Origin: CBDBBY01 sp965205055
GTDB taxonomy: Bacteria > Pseudomonadota > Alphaproteobacteria > Rhodobacterales > Rhodobacteraceae
Length of the DNA: 64,000 bases
Assembly: GCA_965205055.1 (NCBI GenBank)
Contig: OZ242030.1
Span: 2,976,001-3,040,000, forward strand
Direction: 5' to 3'
The notes below the pieces were generated by a model, which was given only the letters and a program-made list of their open reading frames with translations, made no database searches and had not been told where the DNA came from. The translations under genes and the position numbers were made by a program. Shown piece by piece: positions 8,745 to 16,761 of this stretch. Numbering within the stretch: position 1 is the stretch's first letter; every line of letters begins with the position of its first letter.

Positions 8745-9602
8745 TTGACAGACTTGGTGTACGGCCCGTACGATCAGGAAGGTCTCGATCTGGAGTACGA
8801 CATGCGAAGGCGCTGCCCGCATTTCGCGGAGACGTTCGCCTCCTACGATCCGCTCAACGAACGAATGACATCCAATTTCCATTGCTCGCTGGACGTCCCG
8901 TTCGGCGAACGCCCGGGCGAGAAGCTGGACATCTGGCACGGGCGCGGGAATTCGCCGATCGCATTGTTCATTCACGGCGGATATTGGCGCGCTTTCGACA
9001 AGGACATGTTCCGCTTCGTCGGCGAACGGTTCGTGGAAGCCGGGGCAGCGGTCGTGCTGAACAACTACGATCTCTGTCCGAATGTGACGATGAGCGAAAT
9101 CGTGCGCCAGAATCGAGAAGCTCTGGCTTGGGTCTACAGGAATGCCGACAAGATCGGCGGAGACCGCGGGCGCATCCACGTCACGGGCCATTCCGCGGGC
9201 GGCCATCTGACGGCGATGCTCCTTTCGACGGAATGGTCGGAATACGATCTTCCAAACGACGCGGTGAGCGGGGCCGTTCCTCTGAGCGGCCTGTTCGACT
9301 TGGAGCCGATACGGCTCTCGTATCTCAACGCGGATCTCAGAATGGACGAGCGCGAAGCCAAGATTGTTTCGCCGATGAATTCCATCCCGTCGCGAATGCC
9401 GCCCACCGTTGTCGCCGTAGGCGGCGGGGAAACCGACGAGTTTCGCCGCCAATCGCGGATATACGTGGATGCCTGCCGCATCAAAGGCTTTGAAGTCAGC
9501 TATTTGGAAGTGGGAAACCACGACCACGTGAATGTTGCCGGGGAATACCGGAACTTGTCGAGCCCGCTTGCCGCGGCGATGTTCGGCCAAATGGGGCTTT
9601 GA
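8745..9602 (+). CDS. Alpha/beta hydrolase, kynurenine-formamidase-like
   Basis: 285 residues with a TTG start, supported by a GAGGAG ribosome site 5 bp upstream. It has the HGGYW oxyanion motif (near residue 77), the nucleophile elbow GHSAGGH and a late acid/His pair (VGNHDHVN). HGGYW followed by GHSAGG is characteristic of the arylformamidase-like esterase group. It probably hydrolyses an amide or ester in the pathway served by the adjacent TRAP importer. No tryptophan-pathway genes lie nearby, so kynurenine formamidase itself is not implied. Confidence 0.85.
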   Translation: MTDLVYGPYDQEGLDLEYDMRRRCPHFAETFASYDPLNERMTSNFHCSLDVPFGERPGEKLDIWHGRGNSPIALFIHGGYWRAFDKDMFRFVGERFVEAGAAVVLNNYDLCPNVTMSEIVRQNREALAWVYRNADKIGGDRGRIHVTGHSAGGHLTAMLLSTEWSEYDLPNDAVSGAVPLSGLFDLEPIRLSYLNADLRMDEREAKIVSPMNSIPSRMPPTVVAVGGGETDEFRRQSRIYVDACRIKGFEVSYLEVGNHDHVNVAGEYRNLSSPLAAAMFGQMGL

Positions 9603-9659
9603 CACATCACGGCTGGATGCGTGCTGAGACTGATTGAACCAATAGGGGGAGCAAAAATC

Positions 9660-10676
9660 ATGAACAATATCCTGGAACTGAAGCCGGTGCTGCTTGCATT
9701 CGGCGTTGCCGCGGCGGTTGCCGCAGCGCCCGCGGCGGCGCAGGACTACGGTTGGGACATGCCGAACGAATACGGCGAATCGTCGGTGACCGGAGAAGCC
9801 GACAAGGTGTTCGCCGAAAGGCTGGAGGCGAATTCAGGCGGGCGGATCGTCATCACGAACCATTTCGGCGGATCATTGGGATACAAGTCCAAGGACCACT
9901 GGGCGGCGGTCGAGGACCAGGCGGTTCCGATCGCGTCGACGTATACCGGCGTGTTCTCCGGCTTCGATCCGATCTTCCTTTTGAACAACATGCCTTTCGT
10001 CGCCACGGATCCGCTTCAGAGCAGAACGCTCATCGCAGCTGCTCGCCCTTGGTACGCGGAAGCGTTCGAAAAGGGCGGACAAATGCTGCTGTTCACCGAG
10101 CCGTGGACGCCGGTGGGCATCTGGTCCAAGAAAGTCGTTAGCTCCGGCGCCGACATGGCGCAGCTGAAAATCCGAACATACGACAAGAACGGCACCATCA
10201 CGCTGAACAACCTCGGCGCGGCGGCGATTCAAATGAGCTGGGCCGACGTGGTCCCTGCGCTTTCGACGAATACCATCGAAGCCGTCCTGACATCCGCCGA
10301 AGGCGGGCTGTCGGCGAAGTTCTCGGAATACCTGGACCACTTCCATTACGTGAATTTCACCATGGGCACGAATATGGTCCACATGAACATCGACGTGTTC
10401 GAGTCGTTGCCGGAAGACCTCCAACAGATCGTTCTGGACACCGCGAAGGAGGTTGAAGACGAATTGTGGGCAAGAATCGAAGCGCGGATCACGGGCAATG
10501 TCCAGAGGCTGAAGGACGAGAACGTCACGGTGATCATCGATGTGCCGGAAAGCTTCATTGACGAGCTCAAGGTCGCCGGGCAGCAAGCGATCGACGAGTG
10601 GAAAGACTTGATGGGGCCTGAAGAAGCGGACGAAATCCTCGCCGCATATGCGGACCTGCTTGCTGCGCGACAGTAG
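9660..10676 (+). CDS. dctP: TRAP transporter periplasmic binding protein (DctP)
   Basis: About 338 residues. The ATG at 9660 follows an AGGGGGA ribosome site and gives a signal peptide with an Ala-rich core ending near residue 27 (PAAAQ). The mature part has the DctP pattern: a GGSLGYKS segment, a PWTPVGIW strand and an LKIRTYDKNGTITLNNLGA block holding the conserved substrate Arg, then a MNIDVFESLP segment. It binds an organic anion in the periplasm for the membrane subunits that follow. Likely ligand: the substrate of the HyuAB/FMO pathway (inferred from position). Confidence 0.92.
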   Translation: MNNILELKPVLLAFGVAAAVAAAPAAAQDYGWDMPNEYGESSVTGEADKVFAERLEANSGGRIVITNHFGGSLGYKSKDHWAAVEDQAVPIASTYTGVFSGFDPIFLLNNMPFVATDPLQSRTLIAAARPWYAEAFEKGGQMLLFTEPWTPVGIWSKKVVSSGADMAQLKIRTYDKNGTITLNNLGAAAIQMSWADVVPALSTNTIEAVLTSAEGGLSAKFSEYLDHFHYVNFTMGTNMVHMNIDVFESLPEDLQQIVLDTAKEVEDELWARIEARITGNVQRLKDENVTVIIDVPESFIDELKVAGQQAIDEWKDLMGPEEADEILAAYADLLAARQ

Positions 10677-10731
10677 GCCCGACGGAGAGCTGCGGAACGC
10701 CAAACGCGGGCGTTCCGCATAAGAGCGCTTC

Positions 10732-11262
10732 ATGGCGGTCTTCCACAAGTTAGCAAGAATACTTTCCGACATTGGGATGGCAGCGTCCATCGTCGTGATC
10801 GTTGCGATGGCGCTGCTTATTCTTGTCGAGATCGTACTGAGGTCCTTTTTCGCGTCCTCGACTTACGTCATGGACGAACTCATCGGCTACGGCATTGCGG
10901 CGACGAGCTTCCTCGCTCTGGGCCAATCATTGGCCAAAGGAACCCTGCTGAGGATGAATTTGCTGATCGGCGCCGTCAATCCCGAGAGCAGATTCCGCAC
11001 GGCGATCGAGATATTCTGCGCTCTGTGCGGCATGATTGGCGCAGGAACGGCCTTGTTCTATTTTGCGCGAAACGTGATTCGCAGCTATGAGCGCGGATAC
11101 GTCTCCGAAACTATCGCGCGAGTTCCGCTTTGGCTGCCGGAACTGTTCATGGTCGTCGGTCTTGCAATATTCCTCGTGCAGCTCCTGTCCTATTTCGCCC
11201 GGATCGTATCGGGGCAAGTCGACATGAGCACTGCCAACGAAGCCGATTTGCGCCTGGAGTAG
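10732..11262 (+). CDS. dctQ: TRAP transporter small membrane subunit (DctQ)
   Basis: 176 residues with four predicted membrane segments (about residues 17-37, 50-65, 90-110 and 132-155), as expected for the DctQ four-helix subunit. It sits between dctP (55 bp gap) and dctM (14 bp gap). It serves as a scaffold for the M subunit. Confidence 0.9.
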   Translation: MAVFHKLARILSDIGMAASIVVIVAMALLILVEIVLRSFFASSTYVMDELIGYGIAATSFLALGQSLAKGTLLRMNLLIGAVNPESRFRTAIEIFCALCGMIGAGTALFYFARNVIRSYERGYVSETIARVPLWLPELFMVVGLAIFLVQLLSYFARIVSGQVDMSTANEADLRLE

Positions 11263-11276
11263 GGAAACCGCCTCGC

Positions 11277-12587
11277 ATGGATCCGTTCGCACTCGCGATT
11301 GCGACGATAATCTTCCTCGCATTCTTTCTCGGAGCCGGGGTCTGGATATTCGTAGCGCTGCTGATGGTCGGGATATCCGGCCTTTATTTCCTGCTTGATT
11401 TCCCTCTCCCCAGAATCGGCTCGATCATGCGCGGAACGATGTGGCGCACCGCATCGACGTGGGAGCTGGCGGCGGTCCCGCTGTTCGTGTTCATGGGCGA
11501 ATTGATGTTCCGGACCGACATCTCGGAACGCCTGTTCAAAGGAATCGCGCCTTGGGCGAACCTTGTTCCGGGCAGACTCATGCACTGCAACGTGGCCGGC
11601 TGCACGATATTCGCCGCGGTGAGCGGCTCAAGCACCGCGACGACCGCGACTGTCGGGAAAATCACGCTTGAGGAGCTCACCAGGCGCAATTACGACATGA
11701 ATCTGGCCGTCGGCTCGCTGGCGGGCGCCGGAAGCCTCGGACTGATGATTCCGCCGTCGATCACGATGATCATCTACGGCGTGCTTGCGGAGGAATCCAT
11801 TACGGATCTGTTCGCCGCGGGCATATTGCCAGGATTGCTCATTTCGGCGCTGTATGCAGCCTTCATCGCAGTCCGGGCGTACTTGAACCCGGCCATCGCT
11901 CCCGACGACGGCACGCGATTCCGCATGCGCGACATCCTGCCGAGCTTGATGAACCTTTTTCCTGTGCTCCTGCTGGTTCTCGTCGTGCTCGGAGGCATCT
12001 ATACCGGGTTGGCGACTCCCTCCGAAGCGGCCGCGCTCGGCTTCGGAGCCTCCATCCTGCTTGTCGCCGCCTTGGGGCAATTCACTTGGAAGATATTTCT
12101 CGATTCACTTGCAGGCGCGGCAAGGATAACCTGCATGGTCATCACGATCCTCGTGGCGGCCGCATTCATGTCGTCGTCAATGGCCTATCTCCACGTGCCG
12201 CAGGAAATCGCCGCGTTGCTGGCCGAATTAAACCTCGGGCCTTTCGGACTGATCCTGCTGATCGGCATTTTCTACGTCATACTGGGCATGTTTCTCGACG
12301 GATTGTCGATCATGGTCATGACGCTGCCGATCACGCTGCCGCTTATTTCCGCCGCCGGCTGGGACGCAGTTTGGTTCGGAGTCTTCCTCGTGGTCATGAT
12401 CGAACTGGGGTTGATAACTCCGCCGATCGGATTCAACCTGTTCGTGCTGCAAGGCATCACAGGCAAACCGATCGGCGTCATTGCGCGGGGCGCTTTTCCG
12501 TTCTTTCTGTTGATGATGCTTTCCGCAATCATCATTACGGCGTTTCCGTCCATAGTGCTTTGGCTGCCCGATGTTCTATTCGGATAG
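11277..12587 (+). CDS. dctM: TRAP transporter large membrane subunit (DctM)
   Basis: About 436 residues, the usual DctM size, with a dozen hydrophobic segments. The ATG at 11277 (MDPFALAIATII) was chosen over a longer frame that would overlap dctQ. The family block SGSSTATTATVGKITLEE and the second repeat ELGLITPPIGFNLFVLQG are present. It forms the sodium-coupled channel with DctQ. Confidence 0.92.
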   Translation: MDPFALAIATIIFLAFFLGAGVWIFVALLMVGISGLYFLLDFPLPRIGSIMRGTMWRTASTWELAAVPLFVFMGELMFRTDISERLFKGIAPWANLVPGRLMHCNVAGCTIFAAVSGSSTATTATVGKITLEELTRRNYDMNLAVGSLAGAGSLGLMIPPSITMIIYGVLAEESITDLFAAGILPGLLISALYAAFIAVRAYLNPAIAPDDGTRFRMRDILPSLMNLFPVLLLVLVVLGGIYTGLATPSEAAALGFGASILLVAALGQFTWKIFLDSLAGAARITCMVITILVAAAFMSSSMAYLHVPQEIAALLAELNLGPFGLILLIGIFYVILGMFLDGLSIMVMTLPITLPLISAAGWDAVWFGVFLVVMIELGLITPPIGFNLFVLQGITGKPIGVIARGAFPFFLLMMLSAIIITAFPSIVLWLPDVLFG

Positions 12588-12762
12588 CGGCGCCGATTGG
12601 GTCAATTCGCGGCCGACATTTATGACAAGGAACAACACGGAATGTTCGCGGCGACACGAGCAAGTTTTCGAGGATCGATCAAACGATGCGATTGAAGTCA
12701 TTGAACCGTGCCGCCTACGAAAGTAAACGGCCATACGGGCTGCGACTGACGGACAGGAAACC

Positions 12763-14064
12763 ATGAAGGACAAATACGACGCATTGATTATCGGCGGCGG
12801 GATCATCGGGGCCGCCATCGCCTACGAAATGGCTAAATCGTCCAAGAGCGTGCTGATCGTGGAAAAGAACAGCTCGATCGGCTCCGGGTCCACGAGCAAC
12901 TCTTGCGCGATCATCCGCACTCATTACTCGACATTGAACGGCGCGGCTCTGGCGCTTTCGAATTACCAGTTCTGGGAAGACTGGTCCGCGTATCTGAATG
13001 CCGTCGAGGGCGAAACGCTTGCTCATTACCGAGAGGTCGGGTGCCTTTTCTCTTGCTATGAGAGCAACGACTACGGCGCGAAACTGGAAGACATCGCAAA
13101 CGAAATCGGCATCCCGTACGAAGTATGGACGCCGCGGAAGATGCGGGCAATGCTTCCGATCATCGATGCCGGCGAATACTACCCGGCAAGGACGGCTGAC
13201 GACCCCGAATTCGGAAGCAGCAACGGCGAACTGCGCTACATGCTGTTCTTCCCGAAAGCCGGCTTCATCAGCGATCCCCAGCTCGCGACGCAGAACATCG
13301 CGAATGCCGCCGCGAGGAACGGTGCGGACATTGCGCTGAACAAGCGGGTTACAGCGATCAACAAAAGCAACGGCCGAGCGACGGGCGTAACCTTGGACAC
13401 CGGCGATTCCGTCGACGCGGACATCGTCGTGAACGTTGCCGGCCCGCATTCGTACAAGGTCAATGAAATGGCCGGCGTGACTGACGGCATGAAAATCGGC
13501 ACGCGAGCCCTTCGCGTCGAAGTCGCCCACGTCCCGTCTCCTTCCGGCTTCGACTTCGAAAAGTGCGGATTTATCGGATCCGACGCGGACATAGGAGGAT
13601 ACTGGCGGCCGGAAGTCGGCAACAACATCCTTATCGGCAGCGAAGAGCCGGAATGCGATCAGTTGGAATGGGTGGATCCGGACCAATACAATACCGAATT
13701 GACCGAACAGGCCAGACAGCAAGCCTTGAGGGCGGCGCAAAGGTTCCCATCGATGGGCGTGCCCAACTCAGTTCGCGGGGTCGTCGATCTTTACGACGTC
13801 ACTGACGATTGGATTCCGATCTACGACTGTTCGGATTTGAAGGGCTACTACATGGCGGTCGGAACGAGCGGAAACCAGTTCAAGAATGCTCCCGTGGTCG
13901 GAATGATGATGAACGAGCTGATCGATTACTGCGAGTCCGGAAACGACCACGACGCGAAGCCATTCCGCTATCGTTTGCCGAACATGGAATTCGATCTGGA
14001 CATGTCGTACTGCAGCCGAAGGCGCGAGGTCAATCGAGAGAGCAGCTTTTCGGTTGTCGGATGA
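12763..14064 (+). CDS. FAD-dependent oxidoreductase, DAO/sarcosine-oxidase-like
   Basis: 433 residues. The N-terminal FAD-binding motif is DALIIGGGIIGAAIAYEMA, followed by the acidic ribose-binding end LIVEK and a GSGSTSNSCAIIRTHY block where DAO-family enzymes attach or contact FAD. VNVAGPHS and a C-terminal YYMAVGTSGNQFKNAPVVG segment complete the DAO fold. It follows the TRAP genes after 175 bp. The best fit is oxidation of an N-methyl or secondary amine such as sarcosine, which would be consistent with an upstream hydantoin ring-opening enzyme. The substrate is inferred, not shown. Confidence 0.85.
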   Translation: MKDKYDALIIGGGIIGAAIAYEMAKSSKSVLIVEKNSSIGSGSTSNSCAIIRTHYSTLNGAALALSNYQFWEDWSAYLNAVEGETLAHYREVGCLFSCYESNDYGAKLEDIANEIGIPYEVWTPRKMRAMLPIIDAGEYYPARTADDPEFGSSNGELRYMLFFPKAGFISDPQLATQNIANAAARNGADIALNKRVTAINKSNGRATGVTLDTGDSVDADIVVNVAGPHSYKVNEMAGVTDGMKIGTRALRVEVAHVPSPSGFDFEKCGFIGSDADIGGYWRPEVGNNILIGSEEPECDQLEWVDPDQYNTELTEQARQQALRAAQRFPSMGVPNSVRGVVDLYDVTDDWIPIYDCSDLKGYYMAVGTSGNQFKNAPVVGMMMNELIDYCESGNDHDAKPFRYRLPNMEFDLDMSYCSRRREVNRESSFSVVG

Positions 14065-14376
14065 GCAAGGCGCATTCTGCTGCCGAACACGGCAAGGGAA
14101 TTGCTTTGGCTCAGATCGTCGAATTCCTTGACGATAGTGGACGCAAGCTTCTGCCTCTCCAACGTCATTCAGAATGAATCGCCGCAGCTTTTCCTGAGTG
14201 CATTTTGGTCAACACTCATTCAGTGGTCTTGTGTGCGGGTGATACGGGTATGCCGGACTTGACCGAGGCGCGACCATTCAAGGGCTCATGGTTGAAAAAT
14301 CGAGAAACCCGGCCGGTGTCGGAGGAAGGTTACGAAATCACTTGCTGAATGTGTCGAAATATGATACTTTGTGCGC
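14065..14376. other. Intergenic region ahead of abiE
   Basis: I see no gene here. A TATGAT hexamer at 14360-14365 lies so close to the abiEi ATG that the message could be nearly leaderless. No convincing -35 element was found. Confidence 0.3.
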
Positions 14377-15177
14377 ATGAATGCGCAAAAGCCGAGAGCC
14401 AGCGACGTCATCGCCGAGTTTGCCGCCGATGGCCGGTACCACTTCACTACGGCGGACATGCGATCCGCGCTCGGCGTGTCGGCGGTTGCGACCAGGCTTG
14501 CACTCAGTCGGCTGGCGAGGAAGGGGCTGATCGCAAGTCCCGCCCGGGGCTTCTACGTTATTCTTCCGCCCGAGTACCGGCGTCTCGGCTGCCTGCCGGC
14601 CAGCGAATTCGTCCCGGCGCTCATGCGGCACCGACGGCAGCCGTACTATGCGGCGCTTTTGTCCGCCGCCGAGTATCACGGCGCTGCGCATCACCGTCCG
14701 CAGGTTTTCCAAGTCGCGCTCGCCGGAAATCGTCGGCCGATCACTTGCGGCGCGATCAGAGTCTCCTTCATCGCCCGCAAGCGGCTAGCCGAAGTGGCGA
14801 CCCAATCTTTCAATACGCCGCGCGGACCGATTTTGGTTTCCAGCGTCGAGGCGACGGCGGTTGATCTGGTCGGCTACGAAAAACGCGCAGGCGGGCTGGA
14901 CAATGTGGCTACGGTGCTCTCCGAGCTAGCGGAGCGTATTAATCCGGATCTCTTGCCCATTGCGGCAAGCGCTGCGCCCATTCCTTGGGCGCAGCGCTTG
15001 GGCCTTATGCTCAATCACCTCGGCGCAGCGGACAAGGCGGCGCCGCTGAAGGCGCATGTGCAGCGTCACGCTCGCGACATTGCGCCGCTTCTTCCGGCCG
15101 GACGCAACGACAGCCGTTCGCCTTACGCCGCGGATTGGCGGATGCGCATCAACGCGGAGTTCGAGGCGGAAGCGTGA
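14377..15177 (+). CDS. abiEi: AbiEi antitoxin, type IV TA transcriptional repressor
   Basis: About 266 residues from the ATG at 14377; a GTG at 14371 is also possible. It has an N-terminal winged helix (about residues 10-60: DVIAEFAADGRYHFTTADMR ... LARKGLIASPARGFYVI), then PYYAALLSAAEYHGAAHHRPQVFQV and the AVDLVGYEKRAGGLDNVATVL block, the hallmarks of the AbiEi antitoxin. In the known system AbiEi represses the operon and counteracts the AbiEii nucleotidyltransferase without direct binding. Its TGA overlaps the GTG of the next frame (GTGA), the usual AbiE coupling. The antitoxin frame is intact although its partner is destroyed. Confidence 0.9.
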   Translation: MNAQKPRASDVIAEFAADGRYHFTTADMRSALGVSAVATRLALSRLARKGLIASPARGFYVILPPEYRRLGCLPASEFVPALMRHRRQPYYAALLSAAEYHGAAHHRPQVFQVALAGNRRPITCGAIRVSFIARKRLAEVATQSFNTPRGPILVSSVEATAVDLVGYEKRAGGLDNVATVLSELAERINPDLLPIAASAAPIPWAQRLGLMLNHLGAADKAAPLKAHVQRHARDIAPLLPAGRNDSRSPYAADWRMRINAEFEAEA

Positions 15178-15551
15178 TTCCGCGCGACTACATCACCGAG
15201 TGGCGAAAACAGGCGTCTTGGATTCGTGACTTCCAAGTTGAGCAGGATCTGGTCATCGCACGTACGCTGGTCGAAATGTTTTCCCATCCGATTCTGGCTG
15301 AACGGTTTGCGTTTCGCGGCGGCACAGCGCTCTACAAACTCCATTTGAAGCCGCCCGCCCGCTATTTCAAGGATATCGACCTGGTGCAGTTAATTCCAGG
15401 ACCTGTCGGGCCGGTGATAGACGCCATGCACGAGGCTCTTGACCCATGGCTTGGCAAACCTCGATGAAAACAGACCGAAGGCCGCGTGACATTCGTCTAC
15501 CGCTTCGAGTCCGAGGACACGCCGCCGCTGTGTCTGCGCCTGAAAGTCGAA
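15174..15551 (+). pseudogene. abiEii: AbiEii toxin fragment with nonsense codon, cut by IS5-type DNA
   Basis: From the GTG at 15174 the frame reads IPRDYITEW, then the nucleotidyltransferase motif FRGGTALYKLHL and FKDIDLVQ, i.e. the N-terminal catalytic part of AbiEii. It is stopped by TGA at 15465-15467, at a place where the family has Trp (GKPRW-KQ), so a TGG to TGA change is likely. The same frame then continues with clear AbiEii sequence (EGRVTFVYRFESED ... LRLKVE) until about 15551, where it turns abruptly into IS5-family transposase. Most of the protein (normally about 300 residues) is missing. The toxin should be non-functional. Confidence 0.85.
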
Positions 15552-15730
15552 CGGGACTGCGACCGGAAAACCTACAAGTTTCGGAACGAGATTGAACGGC
15601 TGTTCCGAAGACTCAAGGGCTACCGGCGCACCTTCAAGCGGTTCGACAAGCTCGACGCGACTTTTCTGGGCTTCCTGAACCTCGCTCTCGTCGTCGAATT
15701 GATATGTGATTTAGCATAGACAGGCCCTAG
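15552..15730 (+). mobile_element. IS5-family element, 3' fragment with terminal repeat
   Basis: The frame running in from abiEii encodes the C-terminal signature of an IS5-type transposase (DRKTYKFRNEIERLFRRLKGYRR ... RFDKLDATFLGFLNLALVVE), ending at a TAG at 15717-15719. The DNA ends in TAGACAGGCCCTAG (15717-15730). That is the inverse of CTAGGGCCTGTC at 28277-28288, which starts the other half of a similar element, so both are read as IS ends. Only about 60 codons of the transposase remain. Confidence 0.75.
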
Positions 15731-15750
15731 TGAATCGAACCTGCCACTAG
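15729..15750 (+). repeat. Solo terminal repeat of the IS630-type element
   Basis: GAATCGAACCTGCCACTAG here is nearly identical to the right end of the intact IS630 element (GAGTCGAACCTGCCACTAG at 61381-61399). It is immediately adjacent to the IS5 fragment end and has no transposase attached, so it is a relic. Confidence 0.55.
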
Positions 15751-15954
15751 CATGAATTCCAAGGATATCTGAGATGTCCAAGTGACTTTACGGTTACAGG
15801 TTAAACGGGCGTAAGTCGGAAATTTCGCTCAGTCCGCAAAATTCTGTTGCAATTGTAACGAACACGCATTAGATTCGTAATTGGGCATTGGGCCCCGGGG
15901 TCTGCCGTTATCTTGCAGGCCGGATGATGGCTCGGGTAACACCGAGCCATTCGT

Positions 15955-16761
15955 CTATTGCATGCCGTCAAAACAGCTATACTTTATCCCGATCTGATTC
16001 AATAGTTTCGCTTCTAGGTGTGAGTCGATGAGTTTTCCGCCCTCCCTGAGCTTTACAAATGGCCGATATTCAGGATCATAGCGCCCTTTTGCAATGGGAT
16101 AGAGCACAAGATCAGCAATTTGACATATCGGATCCGTCTTCTTCCTCCGTAGGGGCTCGCCTAGCACAACCCGCCGAAAGTCATCTGCAGTGTACGGCTC
16201 ATAGGCACCCGACATGATCGCCGAAAAAGGTGGACCGAATTCTTTCAACTCTTTGGCGTATTGTATGATATTCCCGTCCTCGTACTTGCCTGCTTGTTCG
16301 AAAAATATCTCAAGTTTACGATCTTGCCGCTCTGCAAATTTTGCGGAGCGCTCAATCAGTATTGAGTATGCCGTCTTGCACAGATACCAAAGATGTTCAT
16401 GGTAGTCTTTGTAGCGCTCGACATAGCCAGGTCGGTGGATGACGCAAGCAATGCTGATGATAGGAAGAGACAACAGCCATCCTTCAAGATCAGACCAGAA
16501 TGATTCCCAACGGTTTTGTTTATTCAGCCAATTAAAATTGCCGCGTCTGCCGCGAATATCAACGGAGTGCAAGGGATAGTCGATGCGCCACTTTTCGCAA
16601 AACTTGTCGTATTCCGATTGAATCGCGATTATGTCTTCTTCACGAATAATGACACCGCCAAGCCCGAAACAATCCATCTGATCTATTCTTTTGGCATCAT
16701 GCTTCTTGTCGGGGTAGCGATTTCCGGTATCGTCAATGTAAAGATGGAACTTCTTGGTCAT
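15955..16761 (-). CDS. DUF3800 family protein
   Basis: 268 residues. The N-terminal LYIDDTGNR and the following GLGGVIIREED strand match the DUF3800 family, proposed to have an RNase H-like fold with acidic active-site residues. Further landmarks are LHSVDIRGR (about residue 75) and a C-terminal QIADLVLYPIAKG segment with the conserved Asp. Its ATG overlaps the lysK stop by 4 bp (ATGA), so it should be translated with the synthetase. Base composition is more A+T-rich than lysK, suggesting later acquisition. DUF3800 genes are often near mobile or defence genes; function is unknown. Confidence 0.8.
   Translation of the reverse strand: MTKKFHLYIDDTGNRYPDKKHDAKRIDQMDCFGLGGVIIREEDIIAIQSEYDKFCEKWRIDYPLHSVDIRGRRGNFNWLNKQNRWESFWSDLEGWLLSLPIISIACVIHRPGYVERYKDYHEHLWYLCKTAYSILIERSAKFAERQDRKLEIFFEQAGKYEDGNIIQYAKELKEFGPPFSAIMSGAYEPYTADDFRRVVLGEPLRRKKTDPICQIADLVLYPIAKGRYDPEYRPFVKLREGGKLIDSHLEAKLLNQIGIKYSCFDGMQ

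Noticed and set aside
8688..9605. 305-codon open frame on the minus strand opposite the hydrolase gene
   Set aside because: It mirrors the hydrolase gene, has no recognisable motifs and is explained by high G+C codon structure on the real strand.
9873..10790. 305-codon minus-strand frame opposite dctP
   Set aside because: An antisense shadow of a well-supported dctP gene; Arg/His/Val-rich composition without family features.
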